Below, piece by piece: positions 7,273 through 13,490 of a DNA stretch of 13,566 nucleotides. Positions within the stretch are counted from its first letter, which is position 1. Each line of letters starts with the position of its first letter. The DNA is taken from contig DYAA01000124.1 in the NCBI GenBank assembly GCA_019419405.1, positions 1-13,566 of the forward strand, written 5' to 3'. The notes beneath the pieces are model-generated. The model did not search any database. It saw nothing but the letters and a program-made list of their open reading frames with translations, and was not told the DNA's origin. The position numbers were made by a program, and so were the translations under genes. Source of the DNA: Collinsella sp. Its GTDB lineage: Bacteria; Actinomycetota; Coriobacteriia; Coriobacteriales; Coriobacteriaceae.

Positions 7273-9234
7273 ATGGAACAGAGGGTCCTCGGGGGAAGAT
7301 ACCTCCTCAAGGATAAGGTGGGGACAGGCGGTATGGCGACCGTCTACCGTGCACAGGACCAGGTCCTCGACCGCACGGTAGCCGTCAAGATCATGCTGCC
7401 ACAGTATGCTGGCGACGCAACCTTCGCCGCACGCTTTAAGCAGGAGGCCCAGGCAGCAGCCGGTCTCTCCTCCCCCTATATCGTGGGCGTCTACGATTGG
7501 GGCAAGGACGGCGACACCTATTACATCGTCATGGAGTACCTGCGCGGTACCGACCTTAAGAGCGGAATCAAGAGCCACGGCGCCCTCGACCCCAAGAAGG
7601 TCGCCCAGATCGGATCGCAGATCAGCTCTGCACTCTCGGTCGCCCACAAGCACGAGATCATCCACCGCGACATCAAACCGCAGAACATCATGGTGCTGCC
7701 CGACGGCAACATCAAGGTGATGGACTTTGGCATCGCGCGCGCCAAGAACAGCCACCTCACGCAAGACAACAACGTGCTGGGAACCGCCCACTACGTCAGT
7801 CCCGAGCAGACCCGTGGTCAGGACCTCGGCCCCACCTCGGATATCTACTCGCTGGGCGTCGTGATGTACGAGTGCGCCACCGGCCGCGTGCCCTTTGACG
7901 GTGATGACGCCATCTCGGTCGCACTCAAGCAGGTCAACGAGCTGCCTATTCCGCCGAGCCAGATCAACTCCGGTGTCGACGCCGACCTTGAGCGCATCAT
8001 CCTCAAGTGCATGGAGAAGGACCCGGCAAACCGCTTCCAGACCGCCGACGAGCTGCGTCAGGTGCTCAACAGCTACCTGTCGGGCCGTGCCGTCAACATC
8101 TCGGAGCCCACGCGCATCATCGGTGCACCCGGTGAGCTGGGCGCCACCAAGACTCGCGAGCTTTCCGATCAGACGCGCGCCATGGTACGTCCCGTCTCGG
8201 GCGTGAGCGGCCAGAATACCGCTCGTAGCTCGGTTTCGGGCTCCACCGGCTCCTACGAGGTCGAAAAGCCCAAATCCAACAAGAACAAGATCATCGCCGC
8301 CGTGGTGGCAGCCGTTGCCGTCATCGGTATCGTGGTGGCCTTTGCCACAGGACTCTTTGGCGGCGAGCAGGTCACCGTGCCCGATGTGCTGGGCAAGGAC
8401 CAGCAGACTGCCGTCGAGCAGATCAAGGAAGCCGGCCTCGAGGTCGGCACCATCGACCAAAGCTACAACGACGATATCGACGAGGGCAAGGTCGCCGAGC
8501 AGACGCCCAACGGCAAAACCAAGAAGTCCAAGGGCACCAAGGTGAACCTGGTAATCTCCAAGGGCCCCAAGCCCTCCGAGAAGGTTGAGGTTCCCCGGCT
8601 TGTCGGCCTGACCAAGGACCAGGCAGAAGCCGCGCTGGCAAGCGTTGGCCTGAAGGGCAACGCCTCCGAGGAGGCCAACGAGGCCGATGAGGGCCAGGTC
8701 TTTGAGCAGGGCACCGAACCCGGTAAGGAAGTCGAGAAGGGCACGACCATCTCGTACAAGGTCTCCAGCGGTCCTGACACCACCTCCGTCCCCGATCTGA
8801 CCGACATGACCGAGGCCCAGGCGCGCAACGCCCTCGATATGGCAGGCTTTGGCGTCGACGTGAGCTACCAGGAGAACGATTCGGTTACCGAGGGCACCGT
8901 GATTAGCTGGAACCCCAGCGGCAAGCAGAAGCCTGGCGCCACGATTACCGTCGTCATTGCCAAGAAGTCCGGCAAAGCCAGCGTTCCGGGCAACCTGTAC
9001 GGCAAGAGCATCTCCGCCGCCGTTACCGCGCTCAACAACGCCGGGTTCTACAACATCGCATTCTGCGATCAGAACGGTAACCCCGTGAGCGGCAACGAAA
9101 ACGCCACCGTTACGGGCGTCTCCCCCACCGGCAAGCAGTCTACCGACAGCACGATTACGCTGACGGTCGCACTTTCTGGCTCGGGTTCGGGTTCGGGCTC
9201 GGGCACGGGCGACGATTCCGGTACGGTCAACTAG
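7273..9234 (+). CDS. pknB: PknB-type Ser/Thr protein kinase with four PASTA repeats
   Basis: A 653-residue transmembrane sensor kinase. The N-terminal kinase domain (about 10-270) has a glycine loop (GTGGMATVY, 17-25), catalytic Lys39, alpha-C Glu58, HRDIKPQN (131-138, Asp133 catalytic), DFG (151-153) and SPEQ. A juxtamembrane Thr/Ser-rich stretch (275-335) precedes one transmembrane helix (about 340-362). Four extracellular PASTA repeats follow (about 365-431, 436-500, 503-564, 568-636), then a Ser/Gly-repeat tail. PASTA domains of this family bind muropeptides or lipid II and regulate wall synthesis and division. I start at ATG 7273, behind AGGAG; the ATG at 7258 would add five residues encoded by that site. 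In the activation loop the Thr-Gln-Thr of mycobacterial PknB is Thr-Gln-Asp here (163-165). Last gene of its block, followed by a strong terminator. Confidence 0.96.
   Translation: MEQRVLGGRYLLKDKVGTGGMATVYRAQDQVLDRTVAVKIMLPQYAGDATFAARFKQEAQAAAGLSSPYIVGVYDWGKDGDTYYIVMEYLRGTDLKSGIKSHGALDPKKVAQIGSQISSALSVAHKHEIIHRDIKPQNIMVLPDGNIKVMDFGIARAKNSHLTQDNNVLGTAHYVSPEQTRGQDLGPTSDIYSLGVVMYECATGRVPFDGDDAISVALKQVNELPIPPSQINSGVDADLERIILKCMEKDPANRFQTADELRQVLNSYLSGRAVNISEPTRIIGAPGELGATKTRELSDQTRAMVRPVSGVSGQNTARSSVSGSTGSYEVEKPKSNKNKIIAAVVAAVAVIGIVVAFATGLFGGEQVTVPDVLGKDQQTAVEQIKEAGLEVGTIDQSYNDDIDEGKVAEQTPNGKTKKSKGTKVNLVISKGPKPSEKVEVPRLVGLTKDQAEAALASVGLKGNASEEANEADEGQVFEQGTEPGKEVEKGTTISYKVSSGPDTTSVPDLTDMTEAQARNALDMAGFGVDVSYQENDSVTEGTVISWNPSGKQKPGATITVVIAKKSGKASVPGNLYGKSISAAVTALNNAGFYNIAFCDQNGNPVSGNENATVTGVSPTGKQSTDSTITLTVALSGSGSGSGSGTGDDSGTVN
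9181..9210 (+). repeat. Hexanucleotide tandem repeat coding for the Ser-Gly tail
   Basis: Five tandem six-base units of the form TCGGGY (the last is ACGGGC) encode Ser-Gly steps at the extracellular end of the PASTA kinase. Changes in unit number would keep the frame and only alter tail length. Confidence 0.7.
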
Positions 9235-9286
9235 TCGCCACCCCACCGCCCATTACGGCTCTCGCCGCAAACATATTCACTCACAG

Positions 9287-9326
9287 GCGCCCGCTTGCTC
9301 CCCCAGCAAGCGGGCGCTTCGTTTTT
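9287..9326 (+). terminator. Rho-independent terminator of the kinase gene
   Basis: A perfect 13-base-pair stem (GCGCCCGCTTGCT at 9287-9299 with its complement at 9305-9317) closes a five-C loop and is followed by TTCGTTTTT. It begins 53 bases after the kinase stop and should end the left gene block. Confidence 0.93.
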
Positions 9327-9338
9327 GACATGGCATGA

Positions 9339-9410
9339 ACCAGAAGAGCCCGGCACCGTGGCGGTGTACCGGCTCGATCAATCTCTGGTGCCCCCGGGCG
9401 AATTCAACCC
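9339..9410. repeat. Direct repeat copy 1: tRNA-Arg 3' end and downstream hairpin remnant
   Basis: About 72 bases match 9465-9536 at roughly 90 percent identity with one single-base indel; the copies are 126 bases apart. Read on the minus strand, this copy holds a truncated tRNA-Arg 3' end including CCA (9386-9409), then the spacer and a decayed hairpin whose right arm has lost one G (GAGCCCGG at 9346-9353 against CCGGCTC at 9369-9375). A nine-C run (9408-9416) follows the tRNA-like part. It cannot encode a full tRNA. Confidence 0.85.
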
Positions 9411-9432
9411 CCCCCCGCAGGAAATTGGTGAC

Positions 9433-9460
9433 GCGGGTGTCGACGGCTCGAACCCTGCCC
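9433..9460 (+). repeat. Inverted tRNA-Arg fragment
   Basis: This stretch on the plus strand closely matches the minus-strand tRNA from its anticodon-stem 3' side through the T arm (complement of 9521-9547), with two substitutions and one inserted base. It lies between the two direct repeat copies and is oriented opposite to the tRNA, so with the tRNA it forms an interrupted inverted repeat. Confidence 0.7.
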
Positions 9461-9464
9461 TTAG

Positions 9465-9536
9465 ACCAGAAGAGCCCGGCACCGTGGTGGTACCGGGCTC
9501 GACAAATCTCTGGTGCCCCCGGGCGGATTCGAACCG
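9465..9536. repeat. Direct repeat copy 2, overlapping the 3' end of tRNA-Arg
   Basis: This is the intact partner of 9339-9410. It covers the tRNA 3' end with CCA and the flank downstream of it on the minus strand. Confidence 0.85.
9472..9500 (-). terminator. Hairpin downstream of tRNA-Arg, probable terminator
   Basis: On the minus strand an eight-pair stem GAGCCCGG/CCGGGCTC with inner CACC/GGTG pairing begins 11 bases after the tRNA CCA. The following tail (TTCTGGT) is poor in T, so termination strength is uncertain. Confidence 0.5.
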
Positions 9537-9586
9537 TCGACACCCGCTTTAGGAGAGCGGTGCTCTATCCCCTGAGCTACGGAGGC
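9511..9586 (-). tRNA. tRNA-Arg (anticodon CCT)
   Basis: The minus strand folds as a 76-base tRNA. The acceptor stem GCCTCCG pairs with CGGGGGC (one T-G wobble), the D arm reads GCTCAGGGGATAGAGC, the anticodon stem is CCGCT/AGCGG with loop CTCCTAA (anticodon CCT, reading AGG), and the T loop is TTCGAAT. Discriminator A and CCA are encoded (9511-9514). The T stem GACGG/CCGCC has one A-C mismatch (second pair), which is unusual for a functional tRNA but does not break the fold. It decodes a rare arginine codon in a GC-rich genome. Confidence 0.95.
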
Positions 9587-9596
9587 ATGCTGTACT

Positions 9597-9602
9597 AGTG
9601 TA
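9597..9602 (-). promoter_or_regulatory. Possible promoter -10 box of tRNA-Arg
   Basis: The minus strand reads TGCTACACT, an extended -10 pattern, with the hexamer TACACT about ten bases before the tRNA 5' end. The -35 region is weak (TTGCAT at a 19-base spacing). Confidence 0.4.
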
Positions 9603-9667
9603 GCAGATTTACGCCGCTGTAATGCAACGTATAGCCACTCTTCGAAGTTGCGGTGGAACAGCCCTCC

Positions 9668-9867
9668 GGAAAGTGCGTCCCACTATCCAGGCAAATTCTG
9701 GGTCAGACTTTCCCCATGAGACCTCGCTGGGAAACTGTGACCCAGAATTTCGGCTCGAAACGGGACACGGTTTCCCAAACGACCCCGTTCCGGAAACTAC
9801 ATCCCGGAATCGACGCTCGAACTGGGATGCACTTTCCCGATCGAGCCACATGGGAGACTGCGCCCCA
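9668..9867. repeat. Tandem array of palindromic units, about 61-base period, 3.5 copies
   Basis: Three imperfect hairpin units at 9668-9713, 9729-9776 and 9792-9837, plus a half unit at 9851-9867, recur at steps of 61, 63 and about 60 bases. Each unit has arms related to GGGAAAsTGyGwCCC facing its own reverse complement across a spacer, for example GGGAAAC (9729-9735) with GTTTCCC (9770-9776). The motif thus appears seven times in alternating orientation. No T tract, no start site and no conserved reading frame was seen. It fills most of the gap 9587-9891 between the tRNA and manO. Confidence 0.75.
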
Positions 9868-9881
9868 CTTTGAGGGGGCGC
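9860..9881. terminator. Hairpin just past the 3' end of manO
   Basis: GCGCCCC (9860-9866) pairs with GGGGCGC (9875-9881) over an eight-base loop, ten bases beyond the manO stop. On the minus strand no T run follows, so it may be a processing or stability element, or simply part of the repeat array, rather than an intrinsic terminator. Confidence 0.4.
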
Positions 9882-9891
9882 TCTTTAATGA

Positions 9892-10290
9892 CTACTTGCC
9901 TTTGTGGAAAAGGTTTTTGATAACGGAGGGGATGCTCTTGGCGCCCTTGGCCGTCACATCGATAAAGTCGGGCGAACGAACGAGCTTGTCCTCGTCAATG
10001 TACTTACGCACCGCGCGAAGCGTTTCCTTGTCATTGCGCGTCGAAAACGTAAAGTGGCCATTCTCTTTGGTAAAGATGGCAAAACGCGTAATCTTCTTGG
10101 TGCCGCGCAAAACCTCGGCGGCAATATAGTCGACCTCGTCCCACGGGATTTGGATATAATCCTCGGGATTACGCTCGTTATAGTACTCAAACGCCTTATT
10201 GCCCACCATCACGTTACCGTGACTGGTAAGCCCCATCAGGCAGGTTGCCGGCGTTGCCAGATCGACCGTGCTGTTCTGAGATTGCGCCAT
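9892..10290 (-). CDS. manO: DUF956 family protein (ManO), mannose PTS operon accessory
   Basis: A 132-residue soluble protein beginning MAQSQNSTVDL and carrying the DUF956 hallmarks GNVMVGNKAFEYYNERN (25-41), DYIQIPWDEVDYI (44-56) and RFAIFTKENGHFTFST (69-84). In lactic acid bacteria and other Firmicutes this family is encoded at the end of mannose PTS operons and has been described as a regulator (ManO); the mechanism is not known from the sequence. I start at ATG 10290, where the family homology begins; a frame from 10341 would add 17 residues across the terminator hairpin. GGAGGG at 10301-10306 is ten bases upstream. The last codons and the stop lie in a stretch (TCTTTAATGACTA on the plus strand, 9882-9894) that recurs in the palindrome at 13491-13546. 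A terminator separates it from the IID gene. Confidence 0.88.
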   Translation of the reverse strand: MAQSQNSTVDLATPATCLMGLTSHGNVMVGNKAFEYYNERNPEDYIQIPWDEVDYIAAEVLRGTKKITRFAIFTKENGHFTFSTRNDKETLRAVRKYIDEDKLVRSPDFIDVTAKGAKSIPSVIKNLFHKGK

Positions 10291-10306
10291 ACGCGCCTCG
10301 CCCTCC

Positions 10307-10354
10307 AATAAAAACAATCGGACCGCATCCAGTGTACCCACCGGGTGCGGTCCG
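10307..10354 (-). terminator. Terminator between the IID gene and manO
   Basis: On the minus strand CGGACCGCA (10346-10354) pairs perfectly with TGCGGTCCG (10319-10327), nine pairs, and is followed by ATTGTTTTTATT. It starts 56 bases after the IID stop. The T tract ends only about 16 bases before the manO start codon, so manO depends on readthrough or on a promoter inside this structure. Confidence 0.8.
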
Positions 10355-10360
10355 TTTCAA
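10331..10360 (-). promoter_or_regulatory. Possible manO promoter embedded in the terminator
   Basis: The minus strand has TTGAAA (10355-10360) and TACACT (10331-10336) with an 18-base spacer; these match five and four of six consensus bases. They lie on the flank and in the loop of the terminator hairpin. A start near 10324 would give a leader of about 35 bases for manO. Confidence 0.35.
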
Positions 10361-10410
10361 TGGCTCAAAAGCCCTTGCCTAGCAACTCTCGGTCTTAAGC
10401 CGAAGCGTGC

Positions 10411-11331
10411 TTACATGAAGCCGCAGACGCGACCGATGATGCCGACGGCGAAGAGAGCCAGGATGATGACGATCGGGCTGACCTTCTTCTTGAGGAGCTT
10501 GCAGACCAGAAGGGTCAGGCACACGGCGGCAAGGCCGGGGATGAGCTGATCGAGGTTGGCCTGAAGCGTGGTGACCTTCACCGGGTCGAGTGCGTTGGCA
10601 CCGACAGAGCTGTACATCGTCAATGCCTGCTTGATGCCCTCAGAACCGGCGGGCAGGTTGGCCCAGTCGATATAGGCGCCAGCGGACTGCGTGACCTTGG
10701 AGACGACCGGGGTGAAGGAGATGGACACCCAGCGCTCGACCAGGGCGCCGATGATGAACATACCCAGGATGGAAGCACCCTCGGTGACCTTGCCCATCAG
10801 ACCGCCGGAGAGGTCCTTGGCGATGGAGGAGCCGACCTTGTAGCCAAACTCCTGCGTGTACCACAGGAAGGCGTAACGGATGATGTTCCACGCGAAGAAG
10901 AACAGCAGCGGACCGGCGATGCTGCCGGACAGGGCCAGGGAAGCGCCCAGTGCACCCAGAATCGGGCGAAGGGTGAACCAGAAGGCGGGGTCGCCGACGC
11001 CGGCGAGCGGGCCCATCATACCGACCTTGACGCCCTGAATGGCGACGTCGTCAATCGGAGCACCGTTGGCGCGCTCCTCCTCGAGGGCGAGGGTAACGCC
11101 AATGACGGGGGCGGAAACATAGGGGTGGGTGTTATAGAACTCCAGGTGGCGCTTAAGAGCGGCAATCTGGTCATCCTTGCTGGTGTAGAGCTTCTTGATC
11201 GCAGGGATCATTGCGAAGCACCAGCCGCCGTTCTGCATACGCTCGTAGTTCCACGAGCCCTGAAGGAACTGATGACGGAAGCAAACCTTCTTACGGTCAG
11301 CCTTGGTGAGCTGAATCTTGTTCTCTGCCAT
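10411..11331 (-). CDS. manZ: PTS mannose-family transporter subunit IID
   Basis: A 306-residue membrane protein of the ManZ/IID family, which forms the sugar channel together with IIC. Family features include the FRHQFLQGSWNYERMQNGGW N-terminus (18-37), FYNTHPY (65-71), EEERANG (84-90) and MGPLAGVGDP (106-115). Hydrophobic segments occur near 123-155, 186-206 and the C-terminal 263-303. I start at ATG 11331 because GGAGGGG (11341-11347) is nine bases upstream; an in-frame GTG at 11340 abuts that site. The ribosome binding site overlaps the IIC stop codon, so the two are probably coupled. At 306 residues it is slightly longer than E. coli ManZ. The exact sugar cannot be read from the sequence; mannose, glucose, fructose or an amino sugar are all possible. 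Confidence 0.95.
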   Translation of the reverse strand: MAENKIQLTKADRKKVCFRHQFLQGSWNYERMQNGGWCFAMIPAIKKLYTSKDDQIAALKRHLEFYNTHPYVSAPVIGVTLALEEERANGAPIDDVAIQGVKVGMMGPLAGVGDPAFWFTLRPILGALGASLALSGSIAGPLLFFFAWNIIRYAFLWYTQEFGYKVGSSIAKDLSGGLMGKVTEGASILGMFIIGALVERWVSISFTPVVSKVTQSAGAYIDWANLPAGSEGIKQALTMYSSVGANALDPVKVTTLQANLDQLIPGLAAVCLTLLVCKLLKKKVSPIVIILALFAVGIIGRVCGFM

Positions 11332-11347
11332 ATGTATCACTCCCCTC

Positions 11348-12166
11348 CTACTCGTAATCGTTCAGAATGTCGCCGAGCGGGTCACCGGAGCCACCGCCCA
11401 TGCCGCCACCCTGCTTGGCCAGATCCTTAAGGCCAAGGTAGATGAGGGCAAGGGAGATGCCGATGAGGCCAAGGGCGATCAGCGTGAGCTGAGGGATGGC
11501 AGCAAGGACAAAGCCGAGGATGAAGAACGGCCAGGTCTCCTTGGTGGCCATCATGTTGATGACCATGGCGTAACCGACGGAAGCGACCATGCCGCCGCCG
11601 ACAGCCATGCCGCCGGACAGCCAATCGGGCATAGCGTTAAGCGCGTTGGTAACGGCCTCGGCCGGGATGATGCACAGAAGTACTGCCGGGATGGCGATAC
11701 GAACACCCTGCATGAGGATGCCGGCGTACTGCCAACGCTCGATGCCGGCGAAGTCGCCCTTCTCGGCGCAGGCGTCCATGCCGTGAACCATAGCGGTAGC
11801 CAGGGTACGGCAGATCATGGTCAGGAACAGACCAGCGACCGACAGCGGGACGGCGACGGCGATGGCGGCGGTAACGGCCTTGGCCGAATCGGTGGCGCCG
11901 CCGTTGAGGGCGAGCACCATGATGATCGAAGAAGCGACCGAGGCCAGAGCGGCGTCAGGCGCGACGGCGGCGCCGACGTTAGCCCAGCCAAGGGCCATCA
12001 TCTGGAGCGAACCGCCCAGGAGGATGCCCTCCTGAAGGTGACCGGTTACGAGACCGATAAGCGTGCATGCCACGAGCGGCTGATGGAACTGGAACTCATC
12101 CAGAATGCCTTCCATACCGGCAAGCAACGCGACAATCGCAACAAGCAGAATAGTGATTGCAGACAT
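11348..12166 (-). CDS. manY: PTS mannose-family transporter subunit IIC
   Basis: A 272-residue polytopic membrane protein of the ManY/IIC family, starting MSAITILLVAIVALLAGMEG. Recognisable stretches include QPLVACTLIGLVTGHLQEGILLGG (29-52), LGWANVGAAVAPD (59-71) and a C-terminal hydrophobic run (213-245). It ends in a glycine-rich cytoplasmic tail (KQGGGMGGGSGDPLGD) that seems longer and more flexible than usual. With IID it carries the hexose across the membrane. GGAGGG at 12175-12180 lies eight bases before the ATG. The gene follows IIAB by 18 bases and ends 16 bases before the IID start, consistent with one transcript. Confidence 0.95.
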   Translation of the reverse strand: MSAITILLVAIVALLAGMEGILDEFQFHQPLVACTLIGLVTGHLQEGILLGGSLQMMALGWANVGAAVAPDAALASVASSIIMVLALNGGATDSAKAVTAAIAVAVPLSVAGLFLTMICRTLATAMVHGMDACAEKGDFAGIERWQYAGILMQGVRIAIPAVLLCIIPAEAVTNALNAMPDWLSGGMAVGGGMVASVGYAMVINMMATKETWPFFILGFVLAAIPQLTLIALGLIGISLALIYLGLKDLAKQGGGMGGGSGDPLGDILNDYE

Positions 12167-12184
12167 GTATCGGACCCTCCTTTA

Positions 12185-13174
12185 CTATGCTTGAGCGGCC
12201 AGTTCGGCCTTAGCTTTCTTCAACATGGCGTCGAGATCCTCGGAGGAATCCGAAGGAACCTTGCGGACCTCGAACTTGACGCCCTTGGCCTTGAGAGCCT
12301 CGATGGTCTTGACATCGTCATCGCCCATAGCGACAGCGTTAGTGACGACGACCTTGCCCTTGGAGTGGGCCATGGAACCGATGTTGGCTTCCTTGATGTC
12401 GACGCCGGCCTCGATGGCCCTGAGCAGATCCTGCGGGTTCTCGAACAGCAGCATCGCCTTGGTGTCGCCAAAGCGCGTGTCCTTGACGACCTCGGCCATC
12501 TTCTTGATAGGCACGACGTTGGCGTGGACTCCCGGAGGGGCAGCCTGCTCGATCATGGTCTTGCGGAGCTCGTCGTGAGCAACGCCGTCGGAGACCACGA
12601 TGATGCGGTTGGGGTTGATCTGCTTGGTCCACGTGGTGGCCACCTGACCATGCAGCAGGCGCGTGTCGATACGGACGTGGGCGATCTTGATGTGCCCGTC
12701 GCCGATCACCGTTCCCGGAGGAATGGCACCCGCAGGAGCAGCGGCGGCCGCAGCCGGCTTCTTCTCCTCGGGCTCCAGAGACTCGGGCTTGACGCGCACG
12801 CCGGCCTTAGCCTCAGTCACGAGATGTTTTGCGATCGCATGTGCAGTGTTCTTTGCGTCAAAGCGCTGCGAATATGCCTCGATGAGCATAGGCAGGTTGA
12901 CACCGGTGACGATAGCCCAGGAATCGTGGCCCTCGATGAGCCCGCTGATCTGGTTGAACGGCGTGCCGCCCCACAGATCAACGAGGAAGAGCACCTGCTC
13001 CTGGTCCTCGAAGGAAGCGATTGCCTCCTCGACCTTGGCACGGAAGTCGTCGGGGCCCATGCTCGGCTCGAGCGAGACCACGGCAACAGACGGCTGATCG
13101 CCAAAGACCATCGAGCCCGTCTGCTTGATTCCAGCCGCCAAGTCACCATGGCTAGCAAGAACAATACTTACCAT
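12185..13174 (-). CDS. manX: PTS mannose-family IIAB fusion (phosphotransfer subunit)
   Basis: A 329-residue cytoplasmic protein with two phosphotransfer domains. The IIA domain (1 to about 125) has phospho-His9 in LASHG and the LVDLWGGTPFNQ motif (64-75). An Ala/Pro/Lys/Glu-rich hinge (about 128-157) leads to the IIB domain (about 160-329), with phospho-His175 in RIDTRLLHGQV. HPr passes phosphate to IIA, then IIB, then the incoming sugar on IIC/IID. Size and fusion match E. coli ManX and lactic acid bacterial ManL. I start at ATG 13174, six bases after AGGAGGT (13181-13187); the in-frame GTG at 13177 would be too close. First gene of the operon, so it also marks the promoter side. Confidence 0.96.
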   Translation of the reverse strand: MVSIVLASHGDLAAGIKQTGSMVFGDQPSVAVVSLEPSMGPDDFRAKVEEAIASFEDQEQVLFLVDLWGGTPFNQISGLIEGHDSWAIVTGVNLPMLIEAYSQRFDAKNTAHAIAKHLVTEAKAGVRVKPESLEPEEKKPAAAAAAPAGAIPPGTVIGDGHIKIAHVRIDTRLLHGQVATTWTKQINPNRIIVVSDGVAHDELRKTMIEQAAPPGVHANVVPIKKMAEVVKDTRFGDTKAMLLFENPQDLLRAIEAGVDIKEANIGSMAHSKGKVVVTNAVAMGDDDVKTIEALKAKGVKFEVRKVPSDSSEDLDAMLKKAKAELAAQA

Positions 13175-13187
13175 CACATAACCTCCT

Positions 13188-13490
13188 TTTTGTCTACGTA
13201 ATTCCTACACGACAGTTATGGAGTATAGCTGCAAATACAGCAGAATTGTTTGAAAAACTGCAAAAGGTAGCATTATTTGTTTAAACGTCTTGTTTTGTTA
13301 CAAGCTGATTACATTCCAGTATTTTGGCTGATTTGCTGCTGAGGATTGATAGCTGATCTATTTACATGACCGAATTGAGCACGCTGTTCATTATTGCCGG
13401 TTTTAAACAGACACAAATGTGCTCGGGTTGAGGCTATTTCGTTTAAACAGATGGTGCTTGACTAATGGTAAGGAATATGCTCTAGGAAAG
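13188..13490 (-). promoter_or_regulatory. AT-rich upstream region of the PTS operon with promoter and operator candidates
   Basis: No gene was found here. A TATACT -10-like hexamer on the minus strand (13222-13227) would start transcription about 40 bases before the IIAB start; its -35 is poor. TTTAAA-centred palindromes occur at 13279-13286 (GTTTAAAC), 13401-13410 (TTTTAAACAG) and 13441-13450 (GTTTAAACAG) and could bind a regulator. GCTGAT recurs at 13304, 13327 and 13352, steps of 23-25 bases. I found no sigma-54 (GG-N10-GC) promoter and no clear cre site. Confidence 0.45.

Noticed and set aside
7261..9246. A 661-codon open frame on the minus strand opposite the PASTA kinase
   Set aside because: It mirrors the kinase gene, whose protein has full motif support. 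Long antisense frames are expected in GC-rich coding DNA, and its product shows no recognisable domain.
9335..9598. Small plus-strand frame ending in APGRIRTVDTRFRRAVLYPLSYGG
   Set aside because: This is the tRNA-Arg and its duplicated flank translated on the opposite strand, a common false protein in databases.
9668..9867. CRISPR array
   Set aside because: The repeated motif alternates in orientation and varies between copies, and there are no identical direct repeats with unique spacers.
9653..10129. 158-codon plus-strand frame across the repeat array and manO
   Set aside because: The frame runs through palindromic repeats and then antisense to manO; no ribosome binding site or family resemblance.
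11318..13201. A 627-codon plus-strand frame opposite the PTS IIAB and IIC genes
   Set aside because: The minus-strand genes have clear family motifs, ribosome binding sites and operon spacing; the plus-strand product is Asp/Gly/His-rich and meaningless.
13366..13431. 21-codon frame MTELSTLFIIAGFKQTQMCSG in the PTS upstream region
   Set aside because: No ribosome binding site at a usable distance and no family resemblance; probably chance.
13188..13490. Sigma-54 promoter of the LevR/ManR-controlled PTS type
   Set aside because: No GG-N10-GC arrangement with TGGCAC/TTGCA-like elements was found on the minus strand; TTGCA sequences present lack the -24 GG.
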